A DNA stretch of 64,000 nt from Callipepla californica brunnescens (Eukaryota > Chordata > Aves > Galliformes > Odontophoridae): assembly GCA_023055505.1 (NCBI GenBank), contig JALIRH010000002.1, positions 37,581,733 through 37,645,732 of the forward strand, in the 5' to 3' direction. A model generated the notes under the pieces. That model was not told where the DNA came from. It did not search any database and was given only the letters and a program-made list of their open reading frames with translations. The position numbers and the translations under genes are program-made. Every line of letters starts with the position of its first letter. Positions within the stretch are counted from its first letter, which is position 1. This document shows positions 28,163 to 43,100 of this stretch, in pieces.

Positions 28163-31100
28163 GAAAGAGTAAAATGGGTGTCTGAAAATGGACATTTCCA
28201 ATAAAATAAACTTACTAAAAGTTTGGAGGATTAAACCTTTCATTTATACTTCATTCTAAGGAGAATGTAGATTTTTTTGCCATTTTGAGTCCTTGATATT
28301 TTAATAATCTCTTCCACAACCTGGGACCCTCCATTTTTCTCTTCCAAAGTGCAATACCACCACAGATTCACTTGATAGCAATGCTTAAGCCTGAGGCAGC
28401 CTAGCCAGTGGGCTGGGCAGGGAGCCAAGCTTGTCAGGTTCCAGCATTTCAGTATTTCTGAATTATGCCATCTTGGTTTTCAGAGGGGGATGACTATTGG
28501 GAAGTGGTGATTCTTTACAGAAAATCATAAAAACAAAAAACAAAAACCAAAAAACATGTATCTATCTCTCTATCTACCAACCTATCTTCTAAAAAATGTT
28601 TCCTGTTCATCAGTAACTGAGCAAGGAGGAACTCATTCATATCCTCACGGTCCCTTACAGACAGCTTACATAAATTAGTAAAAAAGTTTATATATAGTAT
28701 CATCAGGAGTACAGACTTTGTCCAATATAAAACCAGCTGAGCTCCAAAGCTACACAGTGCAGCCAAGGTCGTGATATCTTACCAACTGTACAATCACAGT
28801 CATGCCCCTTTTTCTATATCTCTTCACAATCCCACATCTAGCTGTTCCCTCTTTTTATTTTTTTATTTTTTTTCTCTCTATGGGATATGCTTAGAATATT
28901 GTACCCATTAAAGTATGTTAACTAAGACATTATGAGCCTTTGTACTTCCTTCCTTTATTTATTTATTTTTTTTTTTGCAGAACAGAATAAGTTTAATATT
29001 AGTGGAGTGAATATGTACCATGTATGAGAAAAGGAGTATTTTCTTCTTTCTGAGTAGAATTACTACATCATTAATATAGGTATTAGAAGTTTTTCTAAAT
29101 CTACACATCAGCTGTAAAGTGCTATTCCAGTGAAAAAAAATATGAAGCACATGTATTGAAAAATTCCCAGTAGAACTCATATTTTCCCCAAATTCTGCAC
29201 CTGTACAGAGGTAGGGAAAGCAGCAATCAAAACTAATGGAAAGTAAATGAGGAAAAATAAAATGAATATTTTCATTTATACTCTACTTAGCAATGACTGA
29301 GTCTATAGCTTAAAAGGAAAGGCAAGCTTTCAAAAAAATCTGTCTTTCCCAGAGCAGTGAGGGATAATTTTAATAGTTATAAATTAGGAAGCTTCAGTAC
29401 CCCAAAATAGCGGAGTACACTTCCCCTCCATGTCACAGAAGCATTTTGATCTCAAAATGTGATCAGAATTTTTCTTTTTAAATCTTTTATGAATTGCAAT
29501 GAAAAGCCTAAGACACAGAAGTATTGAGACATGTATCAGAGGCTTACATGATATTCAAAAACAAAAAATCTTCATTTGCTCAGTTGAAGACATCTAACTG
29601 AGGCCTGACTTTTCTGCTTTCCCTTTTATAGCAAACATGACTGAAGAAGTTTGCACTTACTTCTCTCCTCCTGCCTGTAAACCCATTTTTCATGCAGAAC
29701 TGTACTGTTAATGACATTTGCAAAATGAGTTGGGCTAAAAAACCTGCAAAAACGAAAGCAGTGGTATAGTATAGAGAGTGAAGTGTCCATTCATTTTGGT
29801 TATGATGAACTCTGAATAGAGGAATATCAGAGTACCCATTCATGACAGGGGGTATTTCATTCTAAGGCTGAAGACTTAGAAAAGCATACATGTGCAGTAC
29901 TAAGCAATCCTCCTATTTGAGAGATAGTCTGATTGAGACCCATTGTCTCGAAAAACAACCCTTGCTTCCTACAAAATGGTATGAGTATGAATTTTATATA
30001 TAGCTCAATGGATAGCCAAGAGAATACTGTATGAAAAGGGGAGTGGAGTCTCAGCCTTGCACTGTATCTAGACATCCTTTGGCCAGGGGTCCCTGCACCA
30101 GCCCTGGAGGCCAAGTAGCTCAGAGAGCTTCTGTCTCTCATGCCAGTGTGACTCTTCCAACCTGTAGACTATTATGTTAAAGTATTCTTTTGCCATTTCT
30201 TATTAGAAGTGGGAGAGGTAGCTACTTATTTCATGGAGATTGAATTACCCTCAGGAGATGTCTGCATTCTTTATATAGTTAATGGGATAGAAGTAAGCGT
30301 CTAATTTAGGAGGTATGGTTCACTTTCTTTACATCTTAATGACATTTCTCTTCCTATCCACTGACTACGTAGGCAGCTTAGGTAGAGAGGATCTTGCCTT
30401 TATAAAGAAAAATACATTGTATTTTTGCGAGAGCATTTAATTTACCCAAATTAGATGGGATTCCTATATTTTGATCTGGTTAATAAAAAGCGAGTCTACT
30501 TTCCAGGCTTTCCAGCAGTGGCAAAGAAGACCTGATAAAATTCCTTTTAAATCTCCTGAAATATGTGAGATCCTGCAGCATATTGACATGCTCTCGGAAG
30601 TATTTCATCTACTTTATTACTTTGCAAAATTACTTTAGGAAGTAAACACAATTAAAGTAATATTTTCTGCTAGGCAGAAGTAATAGATTTTGCTCAGGAG
30701 ACAACTGCTGTAAGTTTGCATGATAGTTCACCTTACAAACTTACAAACATTCATTTTCTGTACAAACTGGAAGCATATGAAACACAGAAATAAATCACCT
30801 CTACAAAGATTTGTTTAACACACTCAAACCTACCTCTGAACAGTTTATCCTAAAAATAATTACTTTACTTAAATGATCACTGTGCTATTGACACAGTGGG
30901 CTACAAAAATACTTTTTACTGATCCTCTATGTGGTTTCAGTGCATCATGCCGGACAAGTAGTAGAATATTTTTTAGTAATTAGAAAAATGTTTGCTCTTC
31001 TGGAATTTGAAAAGTAGCTTTGTGATAAAAACTGCAATATATCTTGTTAAAGAGTTAAACTATATATCTGCATTGACTTCATAATCTCTATGACTACAGA

Positions 31101-31378
31101 TAACTAAATGCAGGGCTTCATGTGCGTGAAGCTCTTCCACAGATATATTTTAAGTTCAAAATTCAAGTGAACCATTAAGTGGAGACAGGTGAGGTGGACA
31201 GGTATTCTTTAACCTCCCAGTTGCCTTGTCATCAGAAGTATTTTAATATTTCCTCATTTCTCTATATCTAAAGACTTGGGACTAGCTTTCCTATCTAAAA
31301 CTGGAGATCCCATGCATATACTTTTGTCATGAATGCTCTCTTGACAGGCTACCCAAGCATATGTAATGATTTACTCAT

Positions 31379-31393
31379 AAAAAAAAAAAAAAA
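31379..31393. repeat. poly-A run
   Basis: Fifteen As in intron with no recognisable retrocopy upstream. Confidence 0.95.
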
Positions 31394-31617
31394 GGAATAA
31401 ATAACTGATTAACTGCATCAAATATAAAAATGTGCAGCCATTTTAATTTTAATATTAATCACATATATTAGATTAATACTATCTGAGACATTATTCTATA
31501 AAGCAGAGTATTACAGTTTTTGATTTCATAATAAAATAAAGCAGCAAAATATTTTTTGTACATTTGTTACTTGTTTCTTCTCAATATTTTAAAATCTTAA
31601 GTTCTGTGTACGTATTT

Positions 31618-31802
31618 TACTGTGAGGGTGGTGAGACAATGGAACAGGTTGCCCAAAGAGGCTGTGGATGCCCCCTCCCTGGAAGCTCTCAAACCTAGGC
31701 TGGATGGGGCTTTGAGCAGGCTGGTCTAGTGGGTGGCAGGGGATTGGAACTAGATGATCTTAAAGCTCTCTTCCAACCAAAACCATTCTACAAGCCTACG
31801 AT
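31618..31802 (+). mobile_element. CR1 LINE 3' tail
   Basis: A short but well-preserved CR1 tail: GTGAGGGTGGTGAGACAATG, GAACAGGTTGCCCAAAGAGG, then GGCTGGATGGGGCTTTGAG, GGAACTAGATGATCTTAAAG and CCAACCAAAACCATTCTAC. It sits in the 23.9 kb SNTG1 intron, antisense to the gene. Confidence 0.94.
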
Positions 31803-32084
31803 TTTCTGTGTAGATGAGCATATATTTATAACACATATGTAACTTAATGTTACAGTTAACTTCTTTATTTCCCTTATTCTTAACTATGGTGTTTAATTCT
31901 ATGACCTCATACTGTTCATTCCATGAAATAACCCTGATCGCAATTCAGGATTCTGTGAAGAAGGCTGAATCTCTGTGACCCCTGTTTTTCTTTTTATCAG
32001 AGTTCAAAATTACAGTGATTAGTAAAATGAAGAAAACACCGTCCTAAAACATTAAAATATTTTTTTAAATATTGAAACAATTGA

Positions 32085-32109
32085 ACAAACAAACAAACAA
32101 ACAAACAAA
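32085..32109. repeat. (AAAC)6 microsatellite
   Basis: About six AAAC units without interruption. Confidence 0.95.
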
Positions 32110-34558
32110 TTTAATATACAATCATTATAAAAAGAGTTTTAAAATGCAGAAATCCTGCAAGGAAATGAATAGTTTGCTTTCCTGTGCAGTGTCAGAATCC
32201 CATACATTAGATGATAAAAAGAAATCAAGATGCTTCATCATAAGTTTTTCATGCCTGATTTCATGACCTCAATTACATTCTCTCAAATAAATAATGATCT
32301 CATTTTCTAAAACAAACAAATGGACAAAAAAGACCTTATAATCGGATCAATGCCCACGCAGGACATCAGCAGGCCTATAATTTCAGACTTTCCTCATGGA
32401 TACCTACCATAACTACTATGTGGGGTATTATTAGGTGATACAAAATTTGCAACTGATTTTCATAACTCCAATCTTGGGCATGTTTCCTATGCAGGACTTT
32501 CTGCTTACAGGTCATCGGTAGTTTTATCTATTTTTTCATCAGCTAGACTTGTATATCCCAACCTCTTGAAGCTTTAATGACTAAAATTTCTGTTTTTTAT
32601 CGCACTCCTCTGCATGCTGATCTCAGTCCTTCTCTTCCTCAGGCAAATATAAGCTATGTGCTACCAGAGTGCACTGGATGTCTATAGCATTTTATGAAGC
32701 AAGACAACCAAATGGAGAAAACGTTTCAATTTCCAACACACTAATCTACTAATAATGTATATACCCTGAGGTGTGTTACTGCTCTTCGAATGCATTCAAT
32801 TTCCTTTAATTCCCTTTTTTATTTATTTTTATTTTTTTAAATAATTGGTTGTGAAAGAAAGGCATAGCTGTTAACGTAACCATATTTTAAAAATATATTC
32901 TAATGGCAAGAAGAAACAGATGTAAAAACAAGCTAACCATTTTTAAATAATGATATTCATGTTTTAGACTGCCAAGAGAATACATACAAAAAGGAAGGTT
33001 AGTATTGCTTAGCTTCCCAGTTCCCAGCTGCAGCTTTATCAACAGCAGTTTGAGATTCACTAGCCTCTTTCAACACACTCTCGCTTAAAATAAACCAATT
33101 GTGGAATACTGAACAGTATCTGGTGCTACAAAAAATAAGTTAAAATAGATGGAGGTCTCCAGCTGTTACTGAAAGGGCAGCTTGGCATTTTGGCAGGAAA
33201 GGGCAACTTTTAATGAGTACTTTCTTCTTCCACGTGCTGCCTTTCTGTAAAAACCCAAGTGGCTTACCTGCATTCCCAGTCAGACTAGTCCTACTTCTTT
33301 TATTCTTGTCATCCTTTCTTTGTCCCTTTAAACCAATGAAGAAAATTTCAGTTTTTCTTATTTACAGGTTCTTTTGTATACTTCACCAGGGTTGGATGTT
33401 AAGACATCTCTCTAAAGTGCCTTGTAACCAGAGCACAAAATTTATTATAGAGTGTCAACTTAAGCCTTCAATAATAATGGCACAAAAGAAGAGAGTTTCA
33501 GAGCTGCAAATACACACATAACAAACCATATATTCTAATGTTTTGCTTTTATCTAAGTACCAGACTATCATTTTTAGTTTGAATACATACAAGACCAAGT
33601 GAGTTGGAGAGAACATATGGATTCTTTGCTGTATGACAGAATTATGAAGATAAAACAGAAAATATTCTCTATGCATCAGTATTGTGTGGCATTTTTTTAA
33701 GGTTTTTTTTTAAGCTTTACATGTAGAAAGTAAATTGTACTTCAGTTCACAGAATATTTGACTTTTTTCTTTTAAAAGACGTTATTTCTCTTAAATTAGA
33801 GATATGTGGATGTCAATTTATGACAGAGATAGTAACATTTTTAATAGATACTACTGACTGCTTCAAAACTTGTGATTGTATGTACAGTAAAACTGGAATT
33901 ATAATATTAAAAAGGTTTGAATACCTGGGAGAAATTATGTACAAAAAAACAAATTAATTTCATTTTAAAAGCTATCATGACTAATTACAGTTTATGATGT
34001 ATATTTCAAGTAAAAATTCTACATCCAAATGATGGGTGTTATCGTCATAATCAGAATGTGCCATAACAAAGACTTCAGTCTTGAAGGCAGCTGCTCTGTG
34101 TTACGGGTTTTCCAGATAAGTTGACTATTCTGGAAAACGCTAAAGCTTGCACAAGTTTTATAACCACGTTTAACTACTACTCTTTCCTTGTATTTTTCTG
34201 CTGACCTATCACATTTTAAACATTACCCTTCAAATTAAGTTATTAAGACATAGATGAAATATACTGGAGCAACAGCAATAAAGTTTGGAAAACTTTGTTG
34301 CAGATGAATCGGTACAACCAAGAGGATATACCACATGAACAAGGTGCAGGCAGAAACAGTTACTAAAATAAGACATTAAGCAAATTCCACAATTTTTATG
34401 TGAATACAAGGCCATATGTAACACTTCATAAAAGTGACACAGAAACTTATGTGTTTCTAGATATCAAACTGGAAACATTTCACTTTTAGAAGGGTAGAAA
34501 AATATAAAATGGTAGAAAAAATATATCAGTGTACCTCTAGACACCTACATACAAAAAC

Positions 34559-34581
34559 TATATATATACATATATATATAT
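34559..34581. repeat. TA dinucleotide repeat
   Basis: Alternating TA with one C interruption; self-complementary, so likely prone to length change. Confidence 0.93.
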
Positions 34582-36040
34582 GACATAATTATGTTACAAA
34601 AGCTTAATGTTTTAAATGTTCCTACGGAGACCTAAGCATCAATATTAGAATAAAGACTTCTGCAATTTCTTTTACAAAATCTGGAATTGAATGCACAACA
34701 AAGAAACAAAGTATCAGAAATCCATAAACACCAGAATGCATAATATTGCTTAGCAAACAGGTTAATATACATTTTTATTTAAGTAATGCATTCAATTTCA
34801 AGAGAAACAAATATACTAATACTCTCTTGAAGACTTTTTACACTTCTCTATTTATTTTGTCTTCATTGCAAATGGTCCTAAACTTCTAGAAGACAGTCAG
34901 TGTTTGCCTTTTGCATTACTACAGAATATACCATTTTATAAGGTTCGTTACTAATATTCTTCTTTCTGGATTCTCCTAAAATGCTTAGCTTAGTTATCAA
35001 CAAAAACTTTATTATTACTATTATAATCACAGGACAATTAAGAGATTAAAATTCCTGAAAACTCCTAAATGACTAATATCAGAGCATCCTGATGGCCTGT
35101 CATGGTATTTCAAACAAAAAATTGAAATGTGAAATCTGTTCCTTTCATATAAATGACATTCATTTATACTCATATTAGAGCATTCCACAGTATGCTCTTA
35201 CTAATTCAACAGAAAAATGAGACACATTCTATCAACATCTTTAAAAATCTTAGTAAACACTGAATGTTGTCCTGTGATATTTAACTATTCCCACAAGTGG
35301 AACAGATCATATTAATGTACTTGTCTTTTTCCTCCTGCTTTGTATTTATTTTCTCTCTCTCTGTCTAATAACCTATACTCAAACTTCATAATTATAGAGA
35401 TATACAATAAGGTATTACTGTTCTTTTGTCTCTGGTGAAAATTAGGACAAATTTATTTGTGACCTTAGCAGCAGTTTCTTTTTATTAGGCATTACGTTTT
35501 AAGCATATGATTGAATCCATGATGTCAATTGATCAGAAACTTATATTCATGAAAGCATGGTGTGCCCAGATACTAATTTTGTAGAAGTATTAATTCTACT
35601 GTTTTTCGTGTTATCATCATGTTTCTACCTGCAGAATATGTGTGCCTTAGTAATTTCACTGACACATTGTATTTTGCAAGATTTACACAGAAAGTGATGG
35701 AATGACATCAAGTTATTGGGTAATAAATCACGCAAGATCTTATGGGCTTTCTCAAGATAAATTTTAAATTCAACCTGTACTCAGTTGCCTGTCATTTCTG
35801 TCTGTTGAAGTTCCTGTCTTTTCTTCTATCTCAAGTGTTAAAGTGAAGGTAAGAAACTTAAATGTGCAAACTTTGCAGTGTCTTTCAAGCAAATGATGGC
35901 AAAGGAAAGGGTAAAGAAATATCATTGCACTCACTACCTAAAAATTTGAAAGCAGTAGACATGAGTGACATATATTAGGTTGGGAGGATAAATTCCCAAA
36001 TAATCAGTTAAATTGTATCCTACAAGATGACAGCTGCAAA

Positions 36041-36124
36041 TATATTTATATATATATATTTTTATATATTTTGTTATCAAAACCCAAAGCTAATGTCTAT
36101 TCTTTTTTTTTTTTTTTTTTTTTT
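36041..36124. repeat. TA repeat followed by poly-T run
   Basis: An imperfect TA repeat at 36041-36070, then 32 bases of unique sequence, then 22 Ts at 36103-36124. Confidence 0.93.
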
Positions 36125-39100
36125 GGCACTTGAAAAGAATATTGGATTACTCAAATAATTATAGAACTAGGTTTGAAAAATAACCTACTTAAAAACTCAT
36201 CCCTTATAAAGTCATTACAAATATTGTGTCTGAGATCTTTGAAAACCGTACCACACAAATTAGGTATGTATTGGCATTAAGTGGATCTTTATATAGCAAG
36301 AGATACTGGAGTCTTTTCTTAGACACTTCCAAGAGCATAGCTTCTTTAAAAGTTATGTGACCTGTCAGACACTGCACTAAATATTAGAAATCATTATTAA
36401 TTATCACAGAAATTAACACAACCTCAAAGTAGCTTATTGAAGGGCTAATAGTTCACAGCTGAATTGGCACACCAGAACAGAAAATTCCTACTTGGCACAC
36501 AGATTAAAAAATGGTAGAAGCAGCAGATTTTCCCTTTCTAATCTTCTCTGGCCTGTCACCCAGACTGACAACAAGTATGTCATGAATTTACAAGAGAATT
36601 CCCAAGTGCGGGTTCAATTTAACCTACTCAGGCTTCAGCACGCAAACTTTAGTTTAAGGATTGCTTTGACAAAACACTGAACTTAATATAGCCCCTGTGT
36701 TTTTTGAGGCTAGTCCTAAACTGATGAATTTTGATAAGAGAGGCAGCTTAAACAAATCACACTGGAGAGGAATGCAACTTCAGAAATGAATGAACTTTAT
36801 GAATTCATCGCATCATCAATTATAATGCAATAGTATGTCACTTTAAGCAGTGTGTTTCTATAATATCCTGTTAGCTGCATACCTATATACAAGTCAATTC
36901 GTGTTTTTTAATTTTAAAGGGATGCATTTCATCCCATATCTAATTGTTCTGTTGTTCCTGGGGAACTAAAGAAATGCAAACTGTTGGCATCTTTCTCAGT
37001 ATTTTAGAAACACTGGAAGACACTACTCCTGATTAACCAAATAGAAGAAAAATACTGCATGCTTAAAGTCCTCCCTTTGACAAAAATTTGAAAACAAATG
37101 AGGTCAACTACATCAGTCAGCATACTGATATTTTTATGTAATAAAATGTCATAAATTTCTATATCTGTACATTAAAACTGCAACTATCTTGCTGTATAGT
37201 AATACAAGTTTTATCTCACATTGGACAATGATGGACAGTCTAACGACTGCATGTAATATGTGTTCGCTTGTAGACACTTTGTTCCAGATTCTATTACTTA
37301 GATTCAATTAGCAAAACTGTCTTTTAAAGGTGATGATAATTAAGACATTTTCGGCATACTTCCACTCAAGTCTTTTGGTTATCCTGTTGCTCTCTGGCTA
37401 CACTGCTGATTCTTCAGCTGACTATACTACCATCATTTCAGATGTGAACATTTTCAATTGAGATAGAAGATTCTGACTTTATCCATACAAAAATGTAACA
37501 CAGACTCAAATAGGAGATACTGAGTCAGGAATTTATATTTCACAAGGGTAAGGAAACACAGGGAGAGAAAGCTGGCTTTACCACACTCATCTGTGGAGTT
37601 TGAGCCATCAGATGTTTTGTTTTCAGAAAGTTTGCACGCTAAAAAGTAAAATAGTTCAGAATACGGGCTGAAATTGGAATGCTTTCTGTCAAAAAGTCCA
37701 GGCATTTCTTTGCTAGATTTCTTCACAGAAGCTCACTCTTGGCCCATAAAGAAACCTGTGACAGAATGTACACATCTCCTTAGATATCTGAGTTTAAACT
37801 CACCACCTCAGGGTCCACAACCAGTCCAAAGGAAAGAAACACCTGTCCTCAGGGGATTAATCTCATCAGAAAACAGATATCAGAAGTAAAACAGAACTAT
37901 TCAGACATTCTGCTTTAAGACATTTAACATTAGGCAAGATAAATCCCACCCAAACCTATTGAGTCCAAACCTGACATACTGGTAAAGGATATGCTTTCAG
38001 AGATAATATAGATTTTATAACCATTCTAGTTTTAATCTTCCTCTGTTTCATAAGTTATAAAAATCATGTAAGTTTATATTTCGTTGAACTGCGTAGTATT
38101 GAAGTGAGAAATTATTTTGAGTATCTCCTAAGTAAAAATAAAACATTATCTGAAACTAAAAAGCAAATTAGGAGATGTATTTTAATTTGTCTGAAAATTA
38201 AGTAAAATCCTATACTCACTTTGTTTCTTTGGTACTGCATGTCAACAGGAAGGGAGAATGACTGTGAGTAAATGTTTTTCATAGAGGGAAAATACTAGCA
38301 TCAACAGTGTGTGAAGGTCAACAATCACTCTTAAAAAAAGAAGAAAAAAGGACCTCTACTCACATTTAATCATTGTTCTGAGTAACAGTTTGCTTCTTTT
38401 CTTTTACCCTCTGAGTATCCGATATTTCTTAGATTCACTTATCACATTTGCTGTCAAATAACTGATTTTTACAGGCAACTGACATTTTTAAAGAAAAGTG
38501 TACCATGAAAAAGAGCGTCTCATTGGTTTCCATAAATTCACATGGGCAGTAAACAATTGGGACAGATGTAAAATAGATTCATAAGACCAAACTAGGTCAC
38601 AATTTCTTTACAGGCTGTCTTTGGGATAAGGTAAATATAATGTCTGCATAACAGTTATACCATTAGCTATTTCCTTACGTAAAACGTCAGTTACTGTGTT
38701 TCTGTTTCTTTATGGAGCTAGCATGGAATGATATACAATACTCCTTTTAAAAACACTGAAATTATTTTATGTAACAACAGTGCAATATCAAAATCCAAGT
38801 TACACTAAGCAACTATGCTTACAGTCTCATAAGAGATACATAAAGAATTATCAGACAAATTTTAGAGGCTCTCATCTTCTGTTGTAAGTAAACAAATATA
38901 CTGCTTTAGATTGCAAGAATCATCAATAGTCTGACCTAACGATGGCAAGAAAAAAATTAACTAGCACACTCATTTGTCAGGACGCCTAGTATACAAGAAG
39001 TTCTATACAGCAATAGCAACGTAAGGAGGAATAAATAGCCATAAAGTTGGCTTGCACTGCATAGAAGCTTGCAGATGGTGGATGAATTCATGTCTGTCAC

Positions 39101-40038
39101 GTTTTTATAATACAATGACTTTTACATATTGCTGCCAGATGGAACATAGTTTTGCATCTTGAATATAAATCTGCAAGAAATACAACTTCCTTCAATATGC
39201 TCCCTGTATTTGAAACAAAAGCAAATTTAGTTAGATTTTGGAGGCTAAAACAGATTTAAGGAAATCTGAAAGAATATAAATTAAATCCTCAAGGGCTTCC
39301 TTGTTATAAATTATTCCAAAATAATGGAGTTACACATGTCTTCGGTATTTCTGTAGACAGAACAGAAAAGGAATCATACAAAAATGTGGGCAGAATTCTA
39401 TTCTATCAAATGCAAGATATGCCTTAGGTGGATCTAAAAGAACATAAGAGCTTTCAATTGAACTTAGGAGTAGTTTAGCAAAACTAATGGATAACAGTTG
39501 TCCTTATTTCAATAAAAAAGTTACCTATCCCACTAGATCAGACCATAAAAGTACAGTGCGTGAAGCATAAATGCATTTAATCTTTCCTGATAATGAGCAT
39601 CTGTATTGTCCTTGTGTGAAATTATACCTAAACAGACCTAATATCTAACTCAGATCCAATTGTTACAATTTCAGTTACAGATATATGTTTTCAAACCACC
39701 GAGAAAGTGCAGGATTCCTTTTTGATTTTATATTCTCTTATCCATCACACCTGGCTTTCTCTTGTGTCTAGTCTTTGTTTCTCATGGTAGCTGGTATTGC
39801 TAAATATGCAATGCTGATAGCGATGAAGTGAACTAGATTACTGTAGGGGAGAATATTTTCCCATTCAGTGATTTCTCACAAAGTCTGATTTGATGATAAA
39901 CTTGAGTTGACTTCCCTCAGACAGCCTCGAGCATTGTTTATATGCAGATAAGTCTGTGTTTGAACCCATTAGGCTTTTATGACAGTTATAATAAAATATG
40001 ATTGGAAAACCTTCTGGCTTGCTTGGATCTATACTTAC

Positions 40039-40168
40039 ATTGTGCTTTGTGAGGTTGGAAATGTTACTTGCTATTGCTTGTAGCCAGTCAATACAGTCTT
40101 CAGCAGAGAGACACTGAATTATTCCACTGCAAACTCCATCCACAGCAATTACTTGGAACGCATTTTGC
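40039..40168 (-). CDS. SNTG1: SNTG1 exon: C-terminal half of PH1 domain
   Basis: The 130-base exon gives one base finishing an arginine codon and then 43 codons: QNAFQVIAVDGVCSGIIQCL, then SAEDCIDWLQAIASNISNLT, then KHN. The DWLQAI segment is the closing helix of the PH fold with its conserved tryptophan. The donor AAT|GTAAGT is near consensus. The acceptor CTATAG|G is weaker: the bases just upstream on the minus strand are TTATGACATGTCTATAG, with the nearest pyrimidine run about 25 bases further away. An open frame continues past the donor to 39865, but that is intron read-through. Differences from the human sequence I recall are few and conservative. Confidence 0.96.
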
Positions 40169-43100
40169 CTATAGACATGTCATAACAGATCAGGTCAGAA
40201 AAAAATTTCATCTGTTCTAGCATACCATCTTAACAATACTCGTAGAAATGCTTTTCTTTCAACTGCAATGAAGGTCAGCCAGTGAACACTGATAAATAGC
40301 TGGTTTTCCTGTTTTATAAATACCTGACATATTAAAAAAATCAACTACATATTAAATGTCATATAAAAAGGTCAAGTCTTCCTATATTAAGTTTTTATGA
40401 AGCTAAAGAAAATTCCATTGATTAACCCCATGAAATCTTGTCCAACATTGTGTGACTTCAGAAGCTAAACAAGTAAAATAGTTGATGCATATCAAAGCAA
40501 TAATAATTGAATTGTGAAGATCACAGAGAAGGAAAGTGCATCAGACTGTAAGTAGACTTTCATGAAATTCAGTGGAATACTGTATCTATTTATCAAAGAA
40601 ATCTGTTGGATTCTTCCAAATCATTTTTAAACACAATAACATTACCATTAGCTTGTTAGTTGCTTACGGTGATAAAATTTTTTATTGCAAATGGTCCTCT
40701 TCTTACTTGCCACTGGAATAGCTGGAGAATTCAAATTTGACCAGGTATCATTAATGATATTTTCAATTGCATTTCTGAATAGAGAATCATTAGCAAATCA
40801 CACTGGAATGTCCAGAGACATCCACTGACAAAAGCAGTGGCCACTTGGTGTCTCTACAGTAGTAACATTCTTGGCATGTACACGATGTTCTATGATGCAT
40901 TAGTCTTACTTTCCTCAACTGAGTGCTGAACAAATACAAAAGAGGAAAATGTTTCAAATTATAAAGCTATAGCAGGTCTAAATTCTGTAAAAGGCCATTT
41001 TTGGTCTTTGTGAAGGTTGACAGGTCTCTAGCTTCAGAACCCAATGACAAAAAATGAATCAGGTTCATGGAGTAAGAGATTACAAAGCATACAGAGAATA
41101 TCAAGTTCCACTGGTAGCATTCTCCTACAAAATCATCCAATCATGGTTTAAAATCAAGAACATCATTCAGATTTTTTGAGAAGGCTGAACGAAACAAGTG
41201 TCATCTTCAATACAAAACTGTGTCACCAATGACAGTTTCTGACATCTCAAGACTGATATAGCTTCTGCAAAATTATTTTTTTACTTCACAAAGCAATCAA
41301 CTAGTTTTACAGAATTCAGAGCTAATATCTACCTCAGCCATAAAGGTCCTTATGTGTCTGTTTCAAGTGCAGGCTTTTTGTTTATTTAGGAAGAGCATAA
41401 AAATGAATTAGAGCCATGCCTTTTTCTTGAGCAGGCACAGTGTAAAAGATATGTTTGTTTTTTTTAAATGAGCTACTTGTACTTGTAAGATTTTGGAGGA
41501 GATTTCTTTAAGGCACCTTAAAGTAACGTACCTAAATATTAAAACAGTATTTATTCGTTACACCTTTATTTTAAATGGCTATAATCAGAAATCATAAATT
41601 CATCCAGAATAAAATGATAAATAAGGTATTACGTGAAGACCATATCATGATGCTCCGATAAAGTTGCTGATTATAAATAAGTATATTTTCAGGATTCCCA
41701 TTCTCTCTTTTCTGCCTATCACAGACCAAGGAATCTAATAACACAAGGCACTGACCTGTACAATCTAACGCATTTGGGACATAGTAGACTGTTCTTAAGT
41801 ATTTGATCTGAGAATGCAGAGAATTATTTTTACAGAATGCTCTTGCCCAAATGCCAATTACTTCAGACTATGAGATGCATGGCGACCTATTAATGGTGGT
41901 TTTTTGTTTGTTTTTTTTTTCCTGAATGCATCTAGGCAGTAGAACAGCCTAGTTCTAGATTATTGTAATGGTAGCTTAAATTAATCTACTAGACAGAGAC
42001 CATACCACAACACAAAACATTTTGTATTAAATAAAAAATATTATTAATAATTTTTAATACAGAAAAAAATATAACATTAACATCAGATTCTTATTCACTT
42101 ACACATCTCAGATACATATAGCATATAACATTTTATGCTGCTTTCCTTACTATTATTTCCAATATGCCTTCCTTAACATTGTTCTTCATATTCTACTCAT
42201 TTTTAGTCCCTTAAAAATTTTTTTCTACCTTTCTTTGAAAACAAATTTTTGGAGGGAGTCATATTTTAAAGTAGGCAAATTTAGTATCTATTTTAAAACA
42301 CTCATAAACTACATTGGTACTCACATAAAATATTGGCTCCATGCCTTCTGAGAAAAAAAAAAAAAAAGCAAAAAACAAGTGTTTCTCTCTAGCAAACTTA
42401 TTTGAGTTTTATTTTTAATTTTTAAGTAATAATCCTCATGTTAGGCAGCACAGGAGAATACAAGGGGAAACAGTAATCACTCAAGGTGTGAGCATGACTT
42501 CAGGAAGTCAGTGTTTCATAAATCCCTCTGTAAATTTGTTTTTTGGAAATCTTAGAAATATTATTTCTGACTACACATACTCTTTCTCTCTAATGTACAA
42601 GTTCTATAATGCTCACCTTAAGCTCGTGTTTTATTGCTACAGAAGACTGAATGTGAATGTCTTAAATCTATGAACAGTTGAATATAACCCAATTTTCCTT
42701 GTGAGTATTTCTAGCCAATTCAGTATATTATTAGGAGTGAACAGCGGAACAGATCTGAGATCTGACTTTCATAATTCTGGGTTCTTTATTGATACATGCT
42801 GTTAATTATTTCTATTTCAATCACTGTAAAACATTGAGCTGAAGGTTTTCACAGAATCACATACAAGAATTCCAACATCTCTGGCATCCATATTCTGCTC
42901 TATTTCAGCTCAGTCAATGAGTCAGGGTAGCTTTTGCATCATGAGTCTCTTGGCCAGTAATAGTCAAGAGATTGAGAATAGAGCAGGCAAGTAAGTATAA
43001 TATTGCTATTACTAGTCAGAGACCGTAAGCTGTTTTTAGCTTAACAATCATCTAGTGACTATTAACTTAACTGCTTTAATATCAGCTCTGTGAATAGGAA

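Larger units (their letters stand above)
16092..40038 (-). other. SNTG1: SNTG1 intron, 23.9 kb
   Basis: Complete intron between the PH1 exon and the micro-exon. It contains two plus-strand CR1 tails (21018-21401 and 31618-31800) and several poly-A, poly-T and TA runs. The longest non-CR1 open frame in the window (22036-22434, minus, 132 codons) lies here, but it resembles no known protein and has no splice-site support. Stretches near 29950-30170 and 36420-36680 are less AT-rich and could be old repeats or conserved noncoding elements; the sequence alone does not say which. Confidence 0.9.

Noticed and set aside
39865..40038. Coding continuing past the PH1 exon in the open frame that begins at 40143
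   Set aside because: A consensus donor AAT|GTAAGT ends the exon at 40039, and the SNTG1 sequence resumes at the micro-exon near 16091; the rest is intron read-through.
42847..42870. Possible CR1 start on the minus strand, from TTTCACAGAATCACATAC
   Set aside because: Only the first dozen bases resemble a CR1 terminus; the following blocks are absent.
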